From: Devosia sp. LC5
GTDB lineage: Bacteria > Pseudomonadota > Alphaproteobacteria > Rhizobiales > Devosiaceae
NCBI RefSeq assembly: GCF_000735585.1
Contig: NZ_JNNO01000020.1
Location: 1 to 51,196 of the forward strand
Length of the DNA stretch: 51,196 nucleotides
Direction of reading: 5' to 3'
The translations under genes were made by a program, and so were the position numbers. The notes under the pieces are model-generated. The model did no database searches and was not told where the DNA came from. It saw only the letters and a program-made list of their open reading frames with translations. Below, in pieces: positions 32,605-44,902 of the stretch (positions are counted from its first letter, which is position 1; the number at the start of each line of letters is the position of its first letter).

Positions 32605-32953
32605 CGCAACGCTCTCCAACAAATGCGAGTAGCCCTCGGCCCTCCCTTTTGGGCCAGCCGCCATCCAGCTGAAGCCGAATGGCGATTGGTCCTAGGTTAA
32701 TGGCCGAAGGTGTACTCTTTCAAGGCTAAGTCGCTTTTGTGGCGCTCGCGGCTGTGGATCGCACTAAAATGTCACAGCCTGCCTTGGGCAAATGCCCAAG
32801 AAATGAGCGCCTGGACCCCCGTCATTCATCTGGTGCCGCCTGCAAATGGCGTTTTCTGCGCTTCCGGTCCTCACGTACCCAAAGGTACGCTCCGGTCCGG
32901 TTCTCGAAAACACCATTTTCGATTCGGCCTGAGATGACTGTCGATCGGCCCGG
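32605..32953. other. Intergenic region between greA and trxB with inverted repeats
   Basis: The 349-bp gap contains a perfect palindrome CTTGGGCA-AA-TGCCCAAG (32783-32800) and a stretch at 32865-32905 in which GGTCCTCACGTACC and GGTACGCTCCGGTCC can pair. I recall similar ACGTACC..GGTACG stretches near greA in other alphaproteobacteria, but this is not checked. No coding signal is convincing. The trxB promoter must lie at its 5'-proximal end on the minus strand. Confidence 0.45.
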
Positions 32954-33427
32954 TTAAATGTACTGGATCTTGACGATCTCATAGCTGCGGGACCCACCGG
33001 GCGCCGAAACTTCAAACGAATCGCCTTCTTCCTTGCCGATCATGGCGCGGGCAATTGGCGAGGAAATCGACACGCGTCCGCCAGTGGCGTCGGCCTCGGG
33101 ATCGCCAACGACCTGATAGGTCTTTTCTTCTTCGGTATCCTCATCGAGGAAGGTCACCGTGGCGCCGAACTTCACGCTGCCGCCGGACAGTTTGGTCACA
33201 TCGATGATGTCGGCCAGGGCCAGAATCGATTCCAGCTCCTGGATGCGGCCTTCATTGAGGCTCTGCTGTTCCTTGGCGGCCGAATATTCGGCGTTTTCCG
33301 ACAGGTCCCCATGGGCGCGTGCTTCGGCGATCGCCTCGATGATGCGACGGCGCTCGGTTGCAGTACGGTGCTCATATTCGGCGGTCAGGGCCTTGTGGCC
33401 TCCGACCGTCATCGGGATCTTGTCCAT
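32954..33427 (-). CDS. greA: Transcription elongation factor GreA
   Basis: The 157-residue protein has an N-terminal coiled coil (about residues 5-75; [21 protein letters not shown], split here as [13 protein letters not shown] and [16 protein letters not shown]) and a C-terminal FKBP-like domain ([20 protein letters not shown]). The DLSENAEY motif with the acidic tip residues stimulates RNA polymerase cleavage of backtracked transcripts. Length and motifs are typical. It is the upstream gene of the greA-trxB-lsrB series. Confidence 0.96.
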   Translation of the reverse strand: MDKIPMTVGGHKALTAEYEHRTATERRRIIEAIAEARAHGDLSENAEYSAAKEQQSLNEGRIQELESILALADIIDVTKLSGGSVKFGATVTFLDEDTEEEKTYQVVGDPEADATGGRVSISSPIARAMIGKEEGDSFEVSAPGGSRSYEIVKIQYI

Positions 33428-33625
33428 TCGTCGCCTCCATTCGGCACGGCAAAAACGTCAAACTCCCCAGCCAAACCCGGCGTGTGCATCACGATAAGTT
33501 TTTGGGGGAGATAGGTTCAAATTGCCCGCCTGCCGCGTTGCGGTCAAGCGGGTGTGGACAATGAAGATGGTTATCTCCACATGCCCATTCAAGATTTAGC
33601 GCATTTGCCAACGAAAGGCCCAAGG

Positions 33626-34768
33626 ATGTTTCATCTTTCTCCCTCTCGCCTGCCGGTTTTTGCTGGCGCCGCGCTGGCCCTGTCGCTGGCGGCGCCTATA
33701 TCAGCGCAAACCATCGAGACTTCTGCCGGGCCGCTGACCGCGATGGTGATTGCCGAAGGGCTCGATCATCCCTGGGCTTTGGGGTTCCTGCCGGATGGGC
33801 GCATGCTGGTGACCGAACGCAGCGGGCAATTGCGCGTGGTGGACCAGGATGGGGCGGTCGGCGCGCCGATCGAAGGCCTGCCGGCGGTGGTGGCGCGCGC
33901 GGAGGGCGGCTTGCTCGATCTGGCGCTGGCGCCGGATTTTGCTGAAAGCGGGCGGATTTACCTCAGCTTCTCCGAGCCGGGCGAGGGCGGGCAGGGCACG
34001 GCGGTGCTGGCGGCCACACTGTCACTTGCGGGCGATAGTGGTGCGCTCAGCGAGCGGAATGTCATTTTCCGCATGAACAATTTTACCGGGGGGAACCTGC
34101 ATTATGGCTCGCGCATCGTTATCGGCCAGGATGGCAATCTGTTCGTGACGCTGGGTGAGCGTGGGGGAAGGGATCGTGCCCAGGATATGAGCGATCTGGC
34201 GGGCGCCGTGGTGCGCATCGCGCCCGATGGCTCGGTGCCAGACGACAATCCCAGGCCGGAGGGCTGGGCGCCCGAATTGTGGAGCAAGGGCCACCGCAAT
34301 CCGCAAGGCGCCGCGATACGGCAGAGCGATGGGGCATTGTTCATCGTGGAGCATGGTGCCAGCGGCGGCGACGAGGTCAACATGCCCCGGCCGGGCGCGA
34401 ACTATGGCTGGCCGGTCATCGCCTATGGCGAACATTATTCCGGCGACCCGATCGGGGAGGGCACGGAAAAGGAGGGCATGGAGCAGCCGCTGCATTATTG
34501 GGACCCCTCCATCTCGCCATCGGGCCTCACCTTCTATGACGCCGAGCTGATCAAGGGCTGGCAGGGCGATTTGATCACCGGCGGCCTCAGCGGCAATGTC
34601 ATGGTGCGGCTCGACATGGACGGCGACACGGTTGTGGGCGAAGAACGCCTGTTCGAAGGCGAACTGGGCCGCATCCGCGATGTGCGGGTGGGCCCCGATG
34701 GCGCGATCTATGCATTGACCGATGCGGACAATGGGCAGGTAATCCGGGTGGCGCCGGAGGGGGTGTAG
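33626..34768 (+). CDS. PQQ-dependent soluble sugar dehydrogenase (Asd/YliI-like)
   Basis: The 380-residue exported protein starts MFHLSPSRLPVFAGAALALS with a cleavage region ISAQ-T and then shows a six-bladed propeller of the glucose/sorbosone dehydrogenase family: LDHPWALGFLPDGRMLVTER, GGNLHYGSRIVIGQDGNLFV, SKGHRNPQGAA and VEHGASGGDEVN. Such enzymes oxidise aldoses in the periplasm with PQQ and calcium. I chose the ATG at 33626; in-frame starts upstream (33554, 33581) lack the signal-peptide logic. The gene is divergent from greA. Confidence 0.85.
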   Translation: MFHLSPSRLPVFAGAALALSLAAPISAQTIETSAGPLTAMVIAEGLDHPWALGFLPDGRMLVTERSGQLRVVDQDGAVGAPIEGLPAVVARAEGGLLDLALAPDFAESGRIYLSFSEPGEGGQGTAVLAATLSLAGDSGALSERNVIFRMNNFTGGNLHYGSRIVIGQDGNLFVTLGERGGRDRAQDMSDLAGAVVRIAPDGSVPDDNPRPEGWAPELWSKGHRNPQGAAIRQSDGALFIVEHGASGGDEVNMPRPGANYGWPVIAYGEHYSGDPIGEGTEKEGMEQPLHYWDPSISPSGLTFYDAELIKGWQGDLITGGLSGNVMVRLDMDGDTVVGEERLFEGELGRIRDVRVGPDGAIYALTDADNGQVIRVAPEGV

Positions 34769-34782
34769 GGGCCCCTGCCTGT

Positions 34783-34878
34783 GAGACCTCATGGTGAGCT
34801 TGTCGAACCACGAGGTCGAGCGAGTGGAGGCCGGCGTGCCACGACCCCGTCCTTCGACAGGCTCAGGATGAGGTCTAC
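34783..34878. repeat. Intergenic palindrome, TTCGACA family
   Basis: Left arm GAGACCTCATGGTGAGCTTG with TCGAACCACGAGGTCG and right arm CGACCCCGTCCTTCGACAGG with CTCAGGATGAGGTCTACTG. Arms are swapped relative to the copy at 4645-4732. A CCCGCGAAAGCGG half copy follows. Confidence 0.75.
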
Positions 34879-34970
34879 TGAGGCGGGACCATCTTCCCAA
34901 CAGTGTCATTCCCGCGAAAGCGGGGCGAATTTGGAAAGCAATGGTGACGCGCATCTGCACCCGCCCAAAC

Positions 34971-34998
34971 AAAAAGGGCGCATCCCCTCGATGCGCCC
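34971..34998 (-). terminator. Rho-independent terminator of the cold-shock gene
   Basis: On the minus strand, GGGCGCATC, loop GAGGG, GATGCGCCC and TTTTT. It lies 30 bp beyond the cspA stop. Confidence 0.85.
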
Positions 34999-35027
34999 TT
35001 GATTGATTTTGCTGCAGGTAGATTAGA

Positions 35028-35237
35028 TCAGGATGCGGTCAGATTGTCGGCGGCGGATTTGCCGGTCCGCTTGTCCTTGACGATCTCGTAGCTGACCTTC
35101 TGCCCTTCATCCAGGCCATTGAGACCCGAGCGCTGAACGGCGGAAATGTGGACGAACACGTCCGCACCGCCTTCGTCAGGCTGAATGAAGCCATATCCCT
35201 TTTGGCCGTTGAACCACTTCACAGTGCCAGTTGCCAT
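35028..35237 (-). CDS. cspA: Cold-shock protein, CspA family
   Basis: The 69-residue protein is a single cold-shock domain that binds RNA and single-stranded DNA. RNP1 KGYGFIQPD and RNP2 VFVHISAV are present, with the usual start [12 protein letters not shown]. The ATG at 35237 replaces a longer frame of 88 codons whose extra part lacks homology; GAGGG lies before it. A terminator follows 30 bp downstream, and the long upstream gap allows for the extended 5' UTR common in cold-shock genes. The gene symbol is by family only. Confidence 0.9.
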   Translation of the reverse strand: MATGTVKWFNGQKGYGFIQPDEGGADVFVHISAVQRSGLNGLDEGQKVSYEIVKDKRTGKSAADNLTAS

Positions 35238-35474
35238 GATGCGCGTTTCCCTCGTGCAATCGCTGCGGTAGACGGTCCCAGTCGTGATGACCAAGACTTG
35301 ATGATATCGAAATATCGGAAAATGACGTCAGCATGCGCGAATGGTATTCGCAGGATCAGATCGGTCGGCCGCAATATTCGATCCGATGAGCTTAGCCGCA
35401 AAAAAAGCGGCGTTCAATAATTTGTTTACACATGACAAAGCGCCCGGCCAATCTGCTGATTTGCCGGGGGAAAG

Positions 35475-35576
35475 ATGAATTCCGTCAAGTATTTGCGCCA
35501 GGTCTTGGGGAACCCGGTGCGGACACGCGATGAGCCTGCGGCCAAAGGCGTCCTGCCGCCGGCCGGATGTGAATAA
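35475..35576 (+). CDS. Possible 33-residue small ORF, hypothetical
   Basis: ATG at 35475 follows GGGGGAAAG, a fair ribosome site, and the frame ends at TAA 35574-35576. The product starts MNSVKYLRQVLGNPVRTR and is basic. It ends inside a strong hairpin, and the next gene starts 71 bp downstream. It could be a leader peptide or chance; confidence is low. Confidence 0.25.
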   Translation: MNSVKYLRQVLGNPVRTRDEPAAKGVLPPAGCE

Positions 35577-35583
35577 TCCGGCC
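35561..35583. promoter_or_regulatory. GC-rich hairpin before the TPR-methyltransferase gene
   Basis: GGCCGGAT-GTGAATA-ATCCGGCC forms an 8-bp perfect stem, extended by flanking GCGTCC and GGGACGC with a bulge. There is no T run, so it is not a standard terminator. It overlaps the end of the 33-codon frame. Confidence 0.4.
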
Positions 35584-35647
35584 GGGACGCAGGCATACTA
35601 CGCCAATTGCAGATATTGGCTATTGCCCTGTTGGTCGCACCCCAGCC

Positions 35648-36745
35648 ATGCAGCGCAAAGAGCGGCTTGATTTCGGCCCGGATTTGCTGCAAATCCCCGG
35701 CTCGCCGGGCCAGCGGGCCCGGTTGCCCTCCAGAGATCACTTCGTCTTGACCAAGGCGTTTCATTCTTCCGGCGATGTCATCGCCGACCGCCGTGCCGGT
35801 TATGCCAAAATGCTGGCCGAGGGCGGGGATTATGCTGCAGCTGCCGATCTGATGGGGCAGGCGCTCGAGCTGACGCCGCTCTGGGCGGCCGGCTGGGAAT
35901 TGCTGGGCAATTATAGCGAAAAAGCAGGCGATATTTCCGGCGCGATCTCGGCATGGCGGCATCTTGAGGCGCTGGATGATGATGGGCTGTTCGGCGCCGG
36001 CCTGAAGCTCGCGGCGCATGGCGCGGCCAGTGCCAGCGAAGGCACCGCGGTCAGCTATGTCGAGGCGCTGTTCGACCAATATGCGCCGCGCTTTGAAAGC
36101 GCATTGCTGCAGACGCTCGGCTATCAGGTGCCGGCTCTGCTCGACGCCATGCTGGTTGCGGAAATGGGGAACCTGGGCATCGATCATTTCGCCCGCGCCA
36201 TCGACCTGGGCTGCGGTACCGGGCTGATGGGCGAGCGGGTGCGCGCCAAGGTATCCTATCTCGAAGGCGTCGACCTCAGCGCCGCCATGATTGCCGAAAC
36301 CGGCAAGAAGGGCATTTACGATCGCCTCGACAAGGCCGAGCTGGTCGCCGCCCTGGCGGGAAGGGTGGCCGTGGCTGATCTCGTGACGGCGGCCGATGTG
36401 TTCATCTATTGCGGCGCGCTGCCGCCGGTGCTGGCAGGTGTGGTGCCGGCCATGTTGCCCGGAGGCCTGTTGGCATTTTCGCTTGAAGCCCATGACGGCG
36501 ATGAGGCGGTGTTCCTGCGGCCATCGCTGCGCTATGCCCATGGCGTTGCGGCCGCGCGGCAGGCTTTGCTCGATGCCGGGCTGGAAGTGCTACGCTTCGA
36601 AAAGGCGACGCTGCGGCAGGATCGCGGATCCCCCATCGAGGGCATCCTTGTGTTAGCGCGAAAGCCGCTCAGCGTTAACAGTCCGCTAACGCTAGACGAC
36701 GAGATGGCTGCATTGTTTGGCGCTGCCAGTGGGGTGGCGGCCTAG
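35648..36745 (+). CDS. SAM-dependent methyltransferase with N-terminal TPR-like repeat
   Basis: The product is up to 365 residues. A TPR-like pair of helices (GYAKMLAEGGDYAAAADLMG and QALELTPLWAAGWELLGNYS) precedes a class I methyltransferase domain with motif I AIDLGCGTGLMG and the post-motif acidic residue LEGVDLSAAMI. Substrate is unknown. The ATG at 35648 has no good ribosome site, and a TTG at 35747 close to the conserved part (LTKAFHSSGD) is an alternative start. The next gene starts 60 bp downstream. Confidence 0.8.
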   Translation: MQRKERLDFGPDLLQIPGSPGQRARLPSRDHFVLTKAFHSSGDVIADRRAGYAKMLAEGGDYAAAADLMGQALELTPLWAAGWELLGNYSEKAGDISGAISAWRHLEALDDDGLFGAGLKLAAHGAASASEGTAVSYVEALFDQYAPRFESALLQTLGYQVPALLDAMLVAEMGNLGIDHFARAIDLGCGTGLMGERVRAKVSYLEGVDLSAAMIAETGKKGIYDRLDKAELVAALAGRVAVADLVTAADVFIYCGALPPVLAGVVPAMLPGGLLAFSLEAHDGDEAVFLRPSLRYAHGVAAARQALLDAGLEVLRFEKATLRQDRGSPIEGILVLARKPLSVNSPLTLDDEMAALFGAASGVAA

Positions 36746-36805
36746 CTGCTGACAAAACCCGCAACGCTCAGTAGAGATTGTTCCGATATCTATAGAGGTT
36801 GCCGC

Positions 36806-37825
36806 ATGAACACTATTCGCTACGATTTCCGCTCCGACACTGTCACCAGGCCCTCCGCTGCCATGCGGACGGCCATGGTCGAGGCCGAGCTGGGCGACGA
36901 TGTGTTTGGCGACGATCCCACGGTCAGCCGGCTGGAGCAGCTTATGGCGGCCAAGCTGGGCAAGGACGCGGCTTTGTTCGTGCCGTCGGGGACGCAATCC
37001 AACCTGCTGGCGCTGATGAGCCATTGCGGGCGCGGCGACGAATATATCGCCGGGCAGAATGCCCATTGCTACCGCTGGGAAGCCGGTGGCGCGGCTGTGC
37101 TCGGCTCGATCCAGCCGCAGCCGATTGCGCATCAGCCCGATGGCACGCTGGCGCTGGGCGATATCGAGGCGGCGATCAAGGCCGGTGACAGCCATTTCGC
37201 GACGACGCGGGTGATCGCGCTGGAAAATACCCATGGCGGGCAGATCCTGCCGGTGGACTACATGGCTGCAGTGGCGGCGCTGGCGCAGCGGCATGGGCTG
37301 GGACTGCATCTGGATGGTGCGCGGGCGTTCAATGCCAGCGTGGCTCTGCGCATGGATATCAAGGAGTTTGTCGCAGATTTCGATACGGTTTCGATCTGTC
37401 TTTCCAAAGGCTTGGGTGCGCCGGTGGGGTCGGTGCTGGTCGGGCGGAGCGATCTGATAGAGACGGCCCGGCGCAATCGTAAAATGCTGGGCGGCGGCAT
37501 GCGCCAGTCGGGGATTTTGGCCGCGGCGGGGCTTTATGCACTGGAGCATAATGTCGCCCGGCTGGCCGATGATCATCGCCGGGCCAAGCGCCTGGCCGAA
37601 GGCCTGGCGTCGTTTGACCAACTCACCGTGATCAACCCGCATACCAATATCATCTTCCTCAATTGCGAGGCGGAACTGGGCGAGCGGTTCAATGCATTCC
37701 TCGGCGAACGCGGCATCGGGACGACGGGACGCTATGGCCAGCAACGCTGGGTGACGCATCTGGATGTCGATGACGAGGCGGTGGACGGAGCACTCGCTGA
37801 AGTGGCGGCGTTTTTCCGGGGATAG
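36806..37825 (+). CDS. ltaE: Low-specificity L-threonine aldolase
   Basis: The 339-residue PLP enzyme cleaves L-threonine or L-allo-threonine to glycine and acetaldehyde. The start MNTIRYDFRSDTVTRPSAAM and EAELGDDVFGDDPTV are hallmarks of the family. Further evidence is FVPSGTQSNLLALMSH, GLHLDGARAFNASVAL with the cofactor Asp, and the Schiff-base Lys in SICLSKGLGAPVGSVLVG. The length is normal. It is followed by a hairpin between convergent genes. Confidence 0.93.
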   Translation: MNTIRYDFRSDTVTRPSAAMRTAMVEAELGDDVFGDDPTVSRLEQLMAAKLGKDAALFVPSGTQSNLLALMSHCGRGDEYIAGQNAHCYRWEAGGAAVLGSIQPQPIAHQPDGTLALGDIEAAIKAGDSHFATTRVIALENTHGGQILPVDYMAAVAALAQRHGLGLHLDGARAFNASVALRMDIKEFVADFDTVSICLSKGLGAPVGSVLVGRSDLIETARRNRKMLGGGMRQSGILAAAGLYALEHNVARLADDHRRAKRLAEGLASFDQLTVINPHTNIIFLNCEAELGERFNAFLGERGIGTTGRYGQQRWVTHLDVDDEAVDGALAEVAAFFRG

Positions 37826-37829
37826 GCTT

Positions 37830-37855
37830 GAGGTCGCGGCGGGGGCCGCGACCTC
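37830..37855. terminator. Hairpin between convergent genes
   Basis: GAGGTCGCGGC, loop GGGG, GCCGCGACCTC is a perfect 11-bp stem lying 4 bp after the ltaE stop and 9 bp after the convergent acetyltransferase stop. It lacks a strong T run, so termination is likely but unproven. Confidence 0.6.
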
Positions 37856-37864
37856 TGAGCGTGG

Positions 37865-38488
37865 CTAGAGCGTCTGCCAATGGCGATGCAGGGCATCAAT
37901 ATCGCCGCTGGTCAGCAATGACATGGCGGCGATCAGCTGTTCATGGGGCCAATCCCACCAGGCCATTTGGAGCAGCATGGCGATGTGCTCGTCGCTGAAG
38001 CGTTTGCGGATGGGCTTGGCCGGATTGCCGCCGATAATGGCATAGGGCTCGACATCCTTGGTGACGAGCGCCCGTGTGCCGATGACGGCGCCATGGCCGA
38101 TGGTGATGCCGGGCATGATGATGGCTTCGGTGCCGATCCACACGTCATTGCCGATAATGGTATCGCCAGCCGGGGCAAAGGCGTCCGCGGCCGTGCCGAA
38201 GCCGGGCACGTCGGCCATGTAGTGGAACGGGAAGGAGCTGACCCAATCGTAGCGATGGCCCTGATTGCCGGCCATGATGAAGGCAGCGCCTGAGCCGATG
38301 GAGCAGAAACTGCCCACGATCAGCTTGTCGACGCCCGGCGTGGTCATCAGGAAGCGGGCGCAATCGTCGAAGCTATGGCCGTGGTAATAGCCGGAATAAT
38401 AGCTGTAGCGGCCCACGATGATGTTGGGATTGGTGACTTGCTCATCGAGCCGGATGCCGCTGAAGGCGTCTTTGAAATAGTTGGTCAT
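37865..38488 (-). CDS. CatB-type O-acetyltransferase (xenobiotic acetyltransferase)
   Basis: The 207-residue left-handed beta-helix protein belongs to the hexapeptide XAT group that includes CatB chloramphenicol acetyltransferases and Vat. Supporting pieces are the [20 protein letters not shown]-terminus, the [15 protein letters not shown] segment, the [15 protein letters not shown] loop with the probable catalytic His, and hexapeptide repeats ([20 protein letters not shown], split in use). It could confer chloramphenicol resistance, but chromosomal homologues often act on other substrates. Confidence 0.85.
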   Translation of the reverse strand: MTNYFKDAFSGIRLDEQVTNPNIIVGRYSYYSGYYHGHSFDDCARFLMTTPGVDKLIVGSFCSIGSGAAFIMAGNQGHRYDWVSSFPFHYMADVPGFGTAADAFAPAGDTIIGNDVWIGTEAIIMPGITIGHGAVIGTRALVTKDVEPYAIIGGNPAKPIRKRFSDEHIAMLLQMAWWDWPHEQLIAAMSLLTSGDIDALHRHWQTL

Positions 38489-38519
38489 TTTGTTCTCTGA
38501 GAAATGCTGATTTCCCGGC

Positions 38520-38606
38520 AGACCTCACCCTGAGCTTGTCGAAGGGCGAGGTCGTGGCGAGATAGTGCCACGACCGCGTGGTTCGACTGGCTCACCATGA
38601 GGCCTA
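38520..38606. repeat. Intergenic palindrome, TTCGACA family
   Basis: AGACCTCACCCTGAGCTTG with TCGAAGGGCGAGGTCGTG faces CACGACCGCGTGGTTCGACTG with GCTCACCATGAGGCCTAC. It is a diverged copy of 4645-4732 in the gap between the acetyltransferase and the dioxygenase gene. Confidence 0.75.
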
Positions 38607-38616
38607 CTGGTGGATG

Positions 38617-39417
38617 TCAGGCGCGGTTGAGCGCCTGGCGGATGGCTGTTTCGACGGGGGAATAGGCGCCGTCGGGCCGGTCCAGCGAGAGCTGTTCGCT
38701 GGGCTGGAGCGGTGGTTGGGCCATGAAGCGGGGTCGCGTTCCCCGGTGGGGCTGCGCCGCGTGGGCGAGGAACGGATGGCACAGATAGACCGTGCCGGCC
38801 TCGCCCGTCGCCAGGACTTCGGGGCAATGGGCCGTGCCGGCAAAGTCGTCGGCAGCCAGTTCGCGCAGGCTTAGTCCGGCTTCTCCGGCAGGTTCCAGCT
38901 GGCGGGCAATGTCGCGATGCGAGCCGACCCGGATGCGGGTTGGCGCGTCCAACTCCCCGACATCGGAGAAGAGGAACAGCATCAGCAAGGCCCGATCTTT
39001 CGAGCTGACATTGACGCGCCAGGCCAGGAAATCGGTCGGGTTTTCCTGCCAGCCGAAGCTGACATCGACATGCCAGCCAGCGTCGCCGGGATCATCGGGC
39101 GAGGGGAAGCGCACAGGGAACGTCCCCAGGCCTTGCGGCGGCAGCCACCGGTCCTTGCCGGTGAGCTGGTCATAAGCTGCATGCAGGAGAGGGGTATTGG
39201 CCGCGGTGCGGAAGGGGAGGTCGGAAGAGAAGCCCAAGCGAATGACCGGCTTGGTCCAGGTGCCGGGATCATGAGGATCGCAGCCGGTATCGCGCCACAG
39301 GATAGCCCGGCCCTGGTCGGCCAGTTCGTGGGGGAAGGCGTTGTCGATGCGGACGAAGCCGTCATTGATGAAGGCAGAGATTTGCGCTTGGCTGAGCGCA
39401 GCAGAATGAGAGGGCAT
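38617..39417 (-). CDS. Phytanoyl-CoA dioxygenase (PhyH)-like protein
   Basis: The 266-residue protein resembles Fe(II)/2-oxoglutarate oxygenases of the PhyH family. The iron ligands are likely HVD in DAGWHVDVSFGW and the later His of YLCHPFLAHAAQPH, with an Arg in GTRPRFMAQPP for 2-oxoglutarate. The ATG at 39417 (MPSHSAALSQAQISAFIND) was preferred to one 26 codons upstream, whose extension is Arg-rich without homology; the ribosome site is weak. Substrate is unknown. Confidence 0.8.
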   Translation of the reverse strand: MPSHSAALSQAQISAFINDGFVRIDNAFPHELADQGRAILWRDTGCDPHDPGTWTKPVIRLGFSSDLPFRTAANTPLLHAAYDQLTGKDRWLPPQGLGTFPVRFPSPDDPGDAGWHVDVSFGWQENPTDFLAWRVNVSSKDRALLMLFLFSDVGELDAPTRIRVGSHRDIARQLEPAGEAGLSLRELAADDFAGTAHCPEVLATGEAGTVYLCHPFLAHAAQPHRGTRPRFMAQPPLQPSEQLSLDRPDGAYSPVETAIRQALNRA

Positions 39418-39764
39418 GAGATATGTCCATAAGTTCGCGTGGCCGTCGTAGGGACAGCCGGATCGAGCGGAAACCGCTCGTCGGACGTGCTCCAATGAGC
39501 GCCGTTAGGCGTTCAAGTGCACTGCGAACTTAGTTGCTTCGGACATCATCATGGTGGGGGCAGGATAGGTATGAGGGCGGGGGTGGTCAAGCCGAAGGAA
39601 CTTTACTGTACCTTTGTGGTTCTCGCGACCACATGGTTCATCGTCATCACCCGGCTTGTCCGGGTGATCCATTGCTCAGCGCTGGCGGAAGCATGGATTG
39701 CCCGGACAAGCCGGGCAATGACGATGGAATGGGCGGTCTCGGGGCAGGGTGAGCCCCCAGCCGG
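39418..39764. other. Intergenic region upstream of the PhyH-like gene
   Basis: This 347-bp region lies downstream of carB and upstream of the PhyH-like gene, both on the minus strand. It contains the palindromic repeat at 39639-39726, well placed to end carB transcription. No further gene is seen. Confidence 0.5.
39639..39726. repeat. Palindromic intergenic repeat, TTGTCCGGG family
   Basis: CATCGTCATCACCCGGCTTG with TCCGGGTGATCCAT on the left and ATGGATTGCCCGGACAAG with CCGGGCAATGACGATG on the right. It is homologous to 3595-3683 with the TCACCCGG and TTGCCCGG arms exchanged, which indicates inversion or independent insertion of the element. Confidence 0.8.
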
Positions 39765-43076
<3,312 letters not shown>

Positions 43077-43540
43077 TTCTTTGGGCTCGCTCGGCTCGGT
43101 CTACGGACGGGGCGGGCGAGGAAGAATCACCCGGCGCTCAGGCCACCCGCACCATTCGCGCACGACAACAGGGCGTTGCGGCGCTTGGGGAAGGCTTGGA
43201 CGGGGTGGTTAGGTGGGCTGTCTAGCGGAGATAGTCGGGAAAGGGAAGGGGTGGTCTGCCCCTTTGTCGTGGACAGGGCGGCGGGGTGTGACTGTCCCCG
43301 ATCGGCCAGTCGCCCTCTCAGGTCATGACGCCCTTGCGGCCTGCGGGGTGGATTGTGACGGCAAACGGGGTGACCATAACCGCAGCCCTGAGGGGTGAGC
43401 GGAGAGCCAGCGTCAGTCCTGGGGCTCTCCAGACGCAGGAGGCGCTGCGGCCGCTTGGTCGCGACTAGGCGCCGAGCAAGCAGGGACGGCAATTGCAAAT
43501 GGTTGGATTGTCCGGGTGGCGCCGGACGAGACAATGCGGG
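43077..43540. other. Intergenic region between carB and the beta-barrel protein gene
   Basis: The 464-bp divergent gap must hold the carB promoter and that of the outer-membrane protein. I find no RNA gene, recognisable operator or palindromic repeat. Open frames across it are high-GC shadows of carB. Confidence 0.4.
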
Positions 43541-44902
43541 ATGTTCTTCCTCGCCCGGCTTTTCCGGCGCGGGCTGAAGGCCTTGTGCCTGGTTCTGGCG
43601 GCCGTTGCTCCGGCACTGGGCCAACCCGCCAGCGAGCCGGGCCTGGTGGTTATCCGTGTCAGCGGTGCCGATGCGATGTTTGGGTTTTCCTCGCTGACGC
43701 CACCGCTCAATCTGCACCTGGCCAGTCTTGGCGGGATGGCCGAGAGCGGGCCAATCACCCTGCCGGCAGGGGAATACAGGATCGGCATCGATGATGCGAG
43801 TGGCATGGGCATGAGCGTGCGCGCCGTGGATTGTTCGGACGATAATAGCCAGGGCGATCGGGCCAGTGGTTCGGCGGAACTGGTACTGGACCCTGGAGAA
43901 TTGCTGATCTGCACATTCAGCGTCATGAGCGCGCCCGAGCGAGCGGCCGCGCTGATCGAGAGCCTGGTGCCGGCGCGGGGGGACCTGCTGTTGTCCAGCC
44001 TGCCGCCGAGCGAGGATCGTATCGAGCGGCTCAAGGGAGCGGTGTCGGTGGCGGCTTCGCCGCAGCTTTTCATGAATGCGCTCCCGGGCATTGTGGCTGG
44101 ACGACCCATTCCCGTGGCGGCTTCGCTGGGTGCCTTCGAAAGGATATTGGGCAATGAGCAGCGTAATGTCTGGGATGTCTGGATGCGCGGGACCTTTGCC
44201 CTGGCAAATGAGCAGGGGGCCGCGGGCCGGTACGGCGTGGCGGCGATGGGTGTCGACCGGGTGGTGGGCGAAGATTTGCTGATCGGGGGATTTGTCGAAG
44301 CCGACACGATGATCCGGGACTGGAGCGATGCTTCGGCATTGGTGAGGGGCGGCTGGATGGCCGGTGGCTATGCCACGGTGCGGGTGCTGGACAATGTTTA
44401 TGCCGACCTGATGGGCAGCGGTGGCTCGTCGGCCGGTATAACCCAAGCCCAGGGCATAGAGGGTCGCTTTGCCGCCGACACCTGGCTGATGACGGCGGCC
44501 TTGCTGGGCCAATGGACTTCGGGGCGGTGGACGTTCAGTCCGCAAGCCAGGTTCAGCTATTTCGATGAGCGGGTTGCGCCCTACCTTGATGGAGCCGGCA
44601 ATCTGGTGTTCGGGCAGGAACTGGGCCGCGGCAGACTCGCCATCGGGCCGGGTGTGTCCTATCGGCTGACGACGCAAAACAATGTGGTCATCAATGCGGG
44701 CCTGCGGCTCGACACCAGCGCAACGGTCTTGAGCCGCGACAGCGTGGATGGCTTTGAAGGATTGAGAGGACGGCTGGAAGGCACTGTCGAAATCGCGTTG
44801 CCGGAGGGGATGCGTTGGAAAACCACACTGGGCTATGGCGGCATCGGTACGGATAATCGCCTGTTCAATGCGAGTGGTACGCTGACAGTGCCGCTGCGCT
44901 AG
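43541..44902 (+). CDS. Outer-membrane autotransporter-like beta-barrel protein
   Basis: The 453-residue exported protein has a signal peptide (MFFLARLFRRGLKALCLVLA, cleavage near ALGQPA), an N-terminal passenger of about 200 residues with two Cys (VDCSDD and LICTFS), and a C-terminal half of alternating beta-strands ending in a hydrophobic strand LFNASGTLTVPLR, as in autotransporter barrels. The C-terminus lacks a terminal Phe. I prefer the ATG at 43541; an ATG 48 bp upstream is in frame. The passenger is not recognised. It overlaps the 3' end of the convergent EAL gene by 4 bp. Confidence 0.65.
   Translation: MFFLARLFRRGLKALCLVLAAVAPALGQPASEPGLVVIRVSGADAMFGFSSLTPPLNLHLASLGGMAESGPITLPAGEYRIGIDDASGMGMSVRAVDCSDDNSQGDRASGSAELVLDPGELLICTFSVMSAPERAAALIESLVPARGDLLLSSLPPSEDRIERLKGAVSVAASPQLFMNALPGIVAGRPIPVAASLGAFERILGNEQRNVWDVWMRGTFALANEQGAAGRYGVAAMGVDRVVGEDLLIGGFVEADTMIRDWSDASALVRGGWMAGGYATVRVLDNVYADLMGSGGSSAGITQAQGIEGRFAADTWLMTAALLGQWTSGRWTFSPQARFSYFDERVAPYLDGAGNLVFGQELGRGRLAIGPGVSYRLTTQNNVVINAGLRLDTSATVLSRDSVDGFEGLRGRLEGTVEIALPEGMRWKTTLGYGGIGTDNRLFNASGTLTVPLR

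Larger units (their letters stand above)
35238..35647. other. Intergenic region with small ORF and hairpin
   Basis: This 410-bp gap should contain the cspA promoter and 5' UTR on the minus strand and the promoter of the TPR-methyltransferase on the plus strand. It includes a possible 33-codon ORF (35475-35576) and a hairpin (35561-35583), described separately. Confidence 0.4.

Noticed and set aside
34783..34924. Possible insertion-sequence remnant
   Set aside because: The inverted arms resemble terminal repeats, but no transposase, target duplication or internal coding sequence is present.
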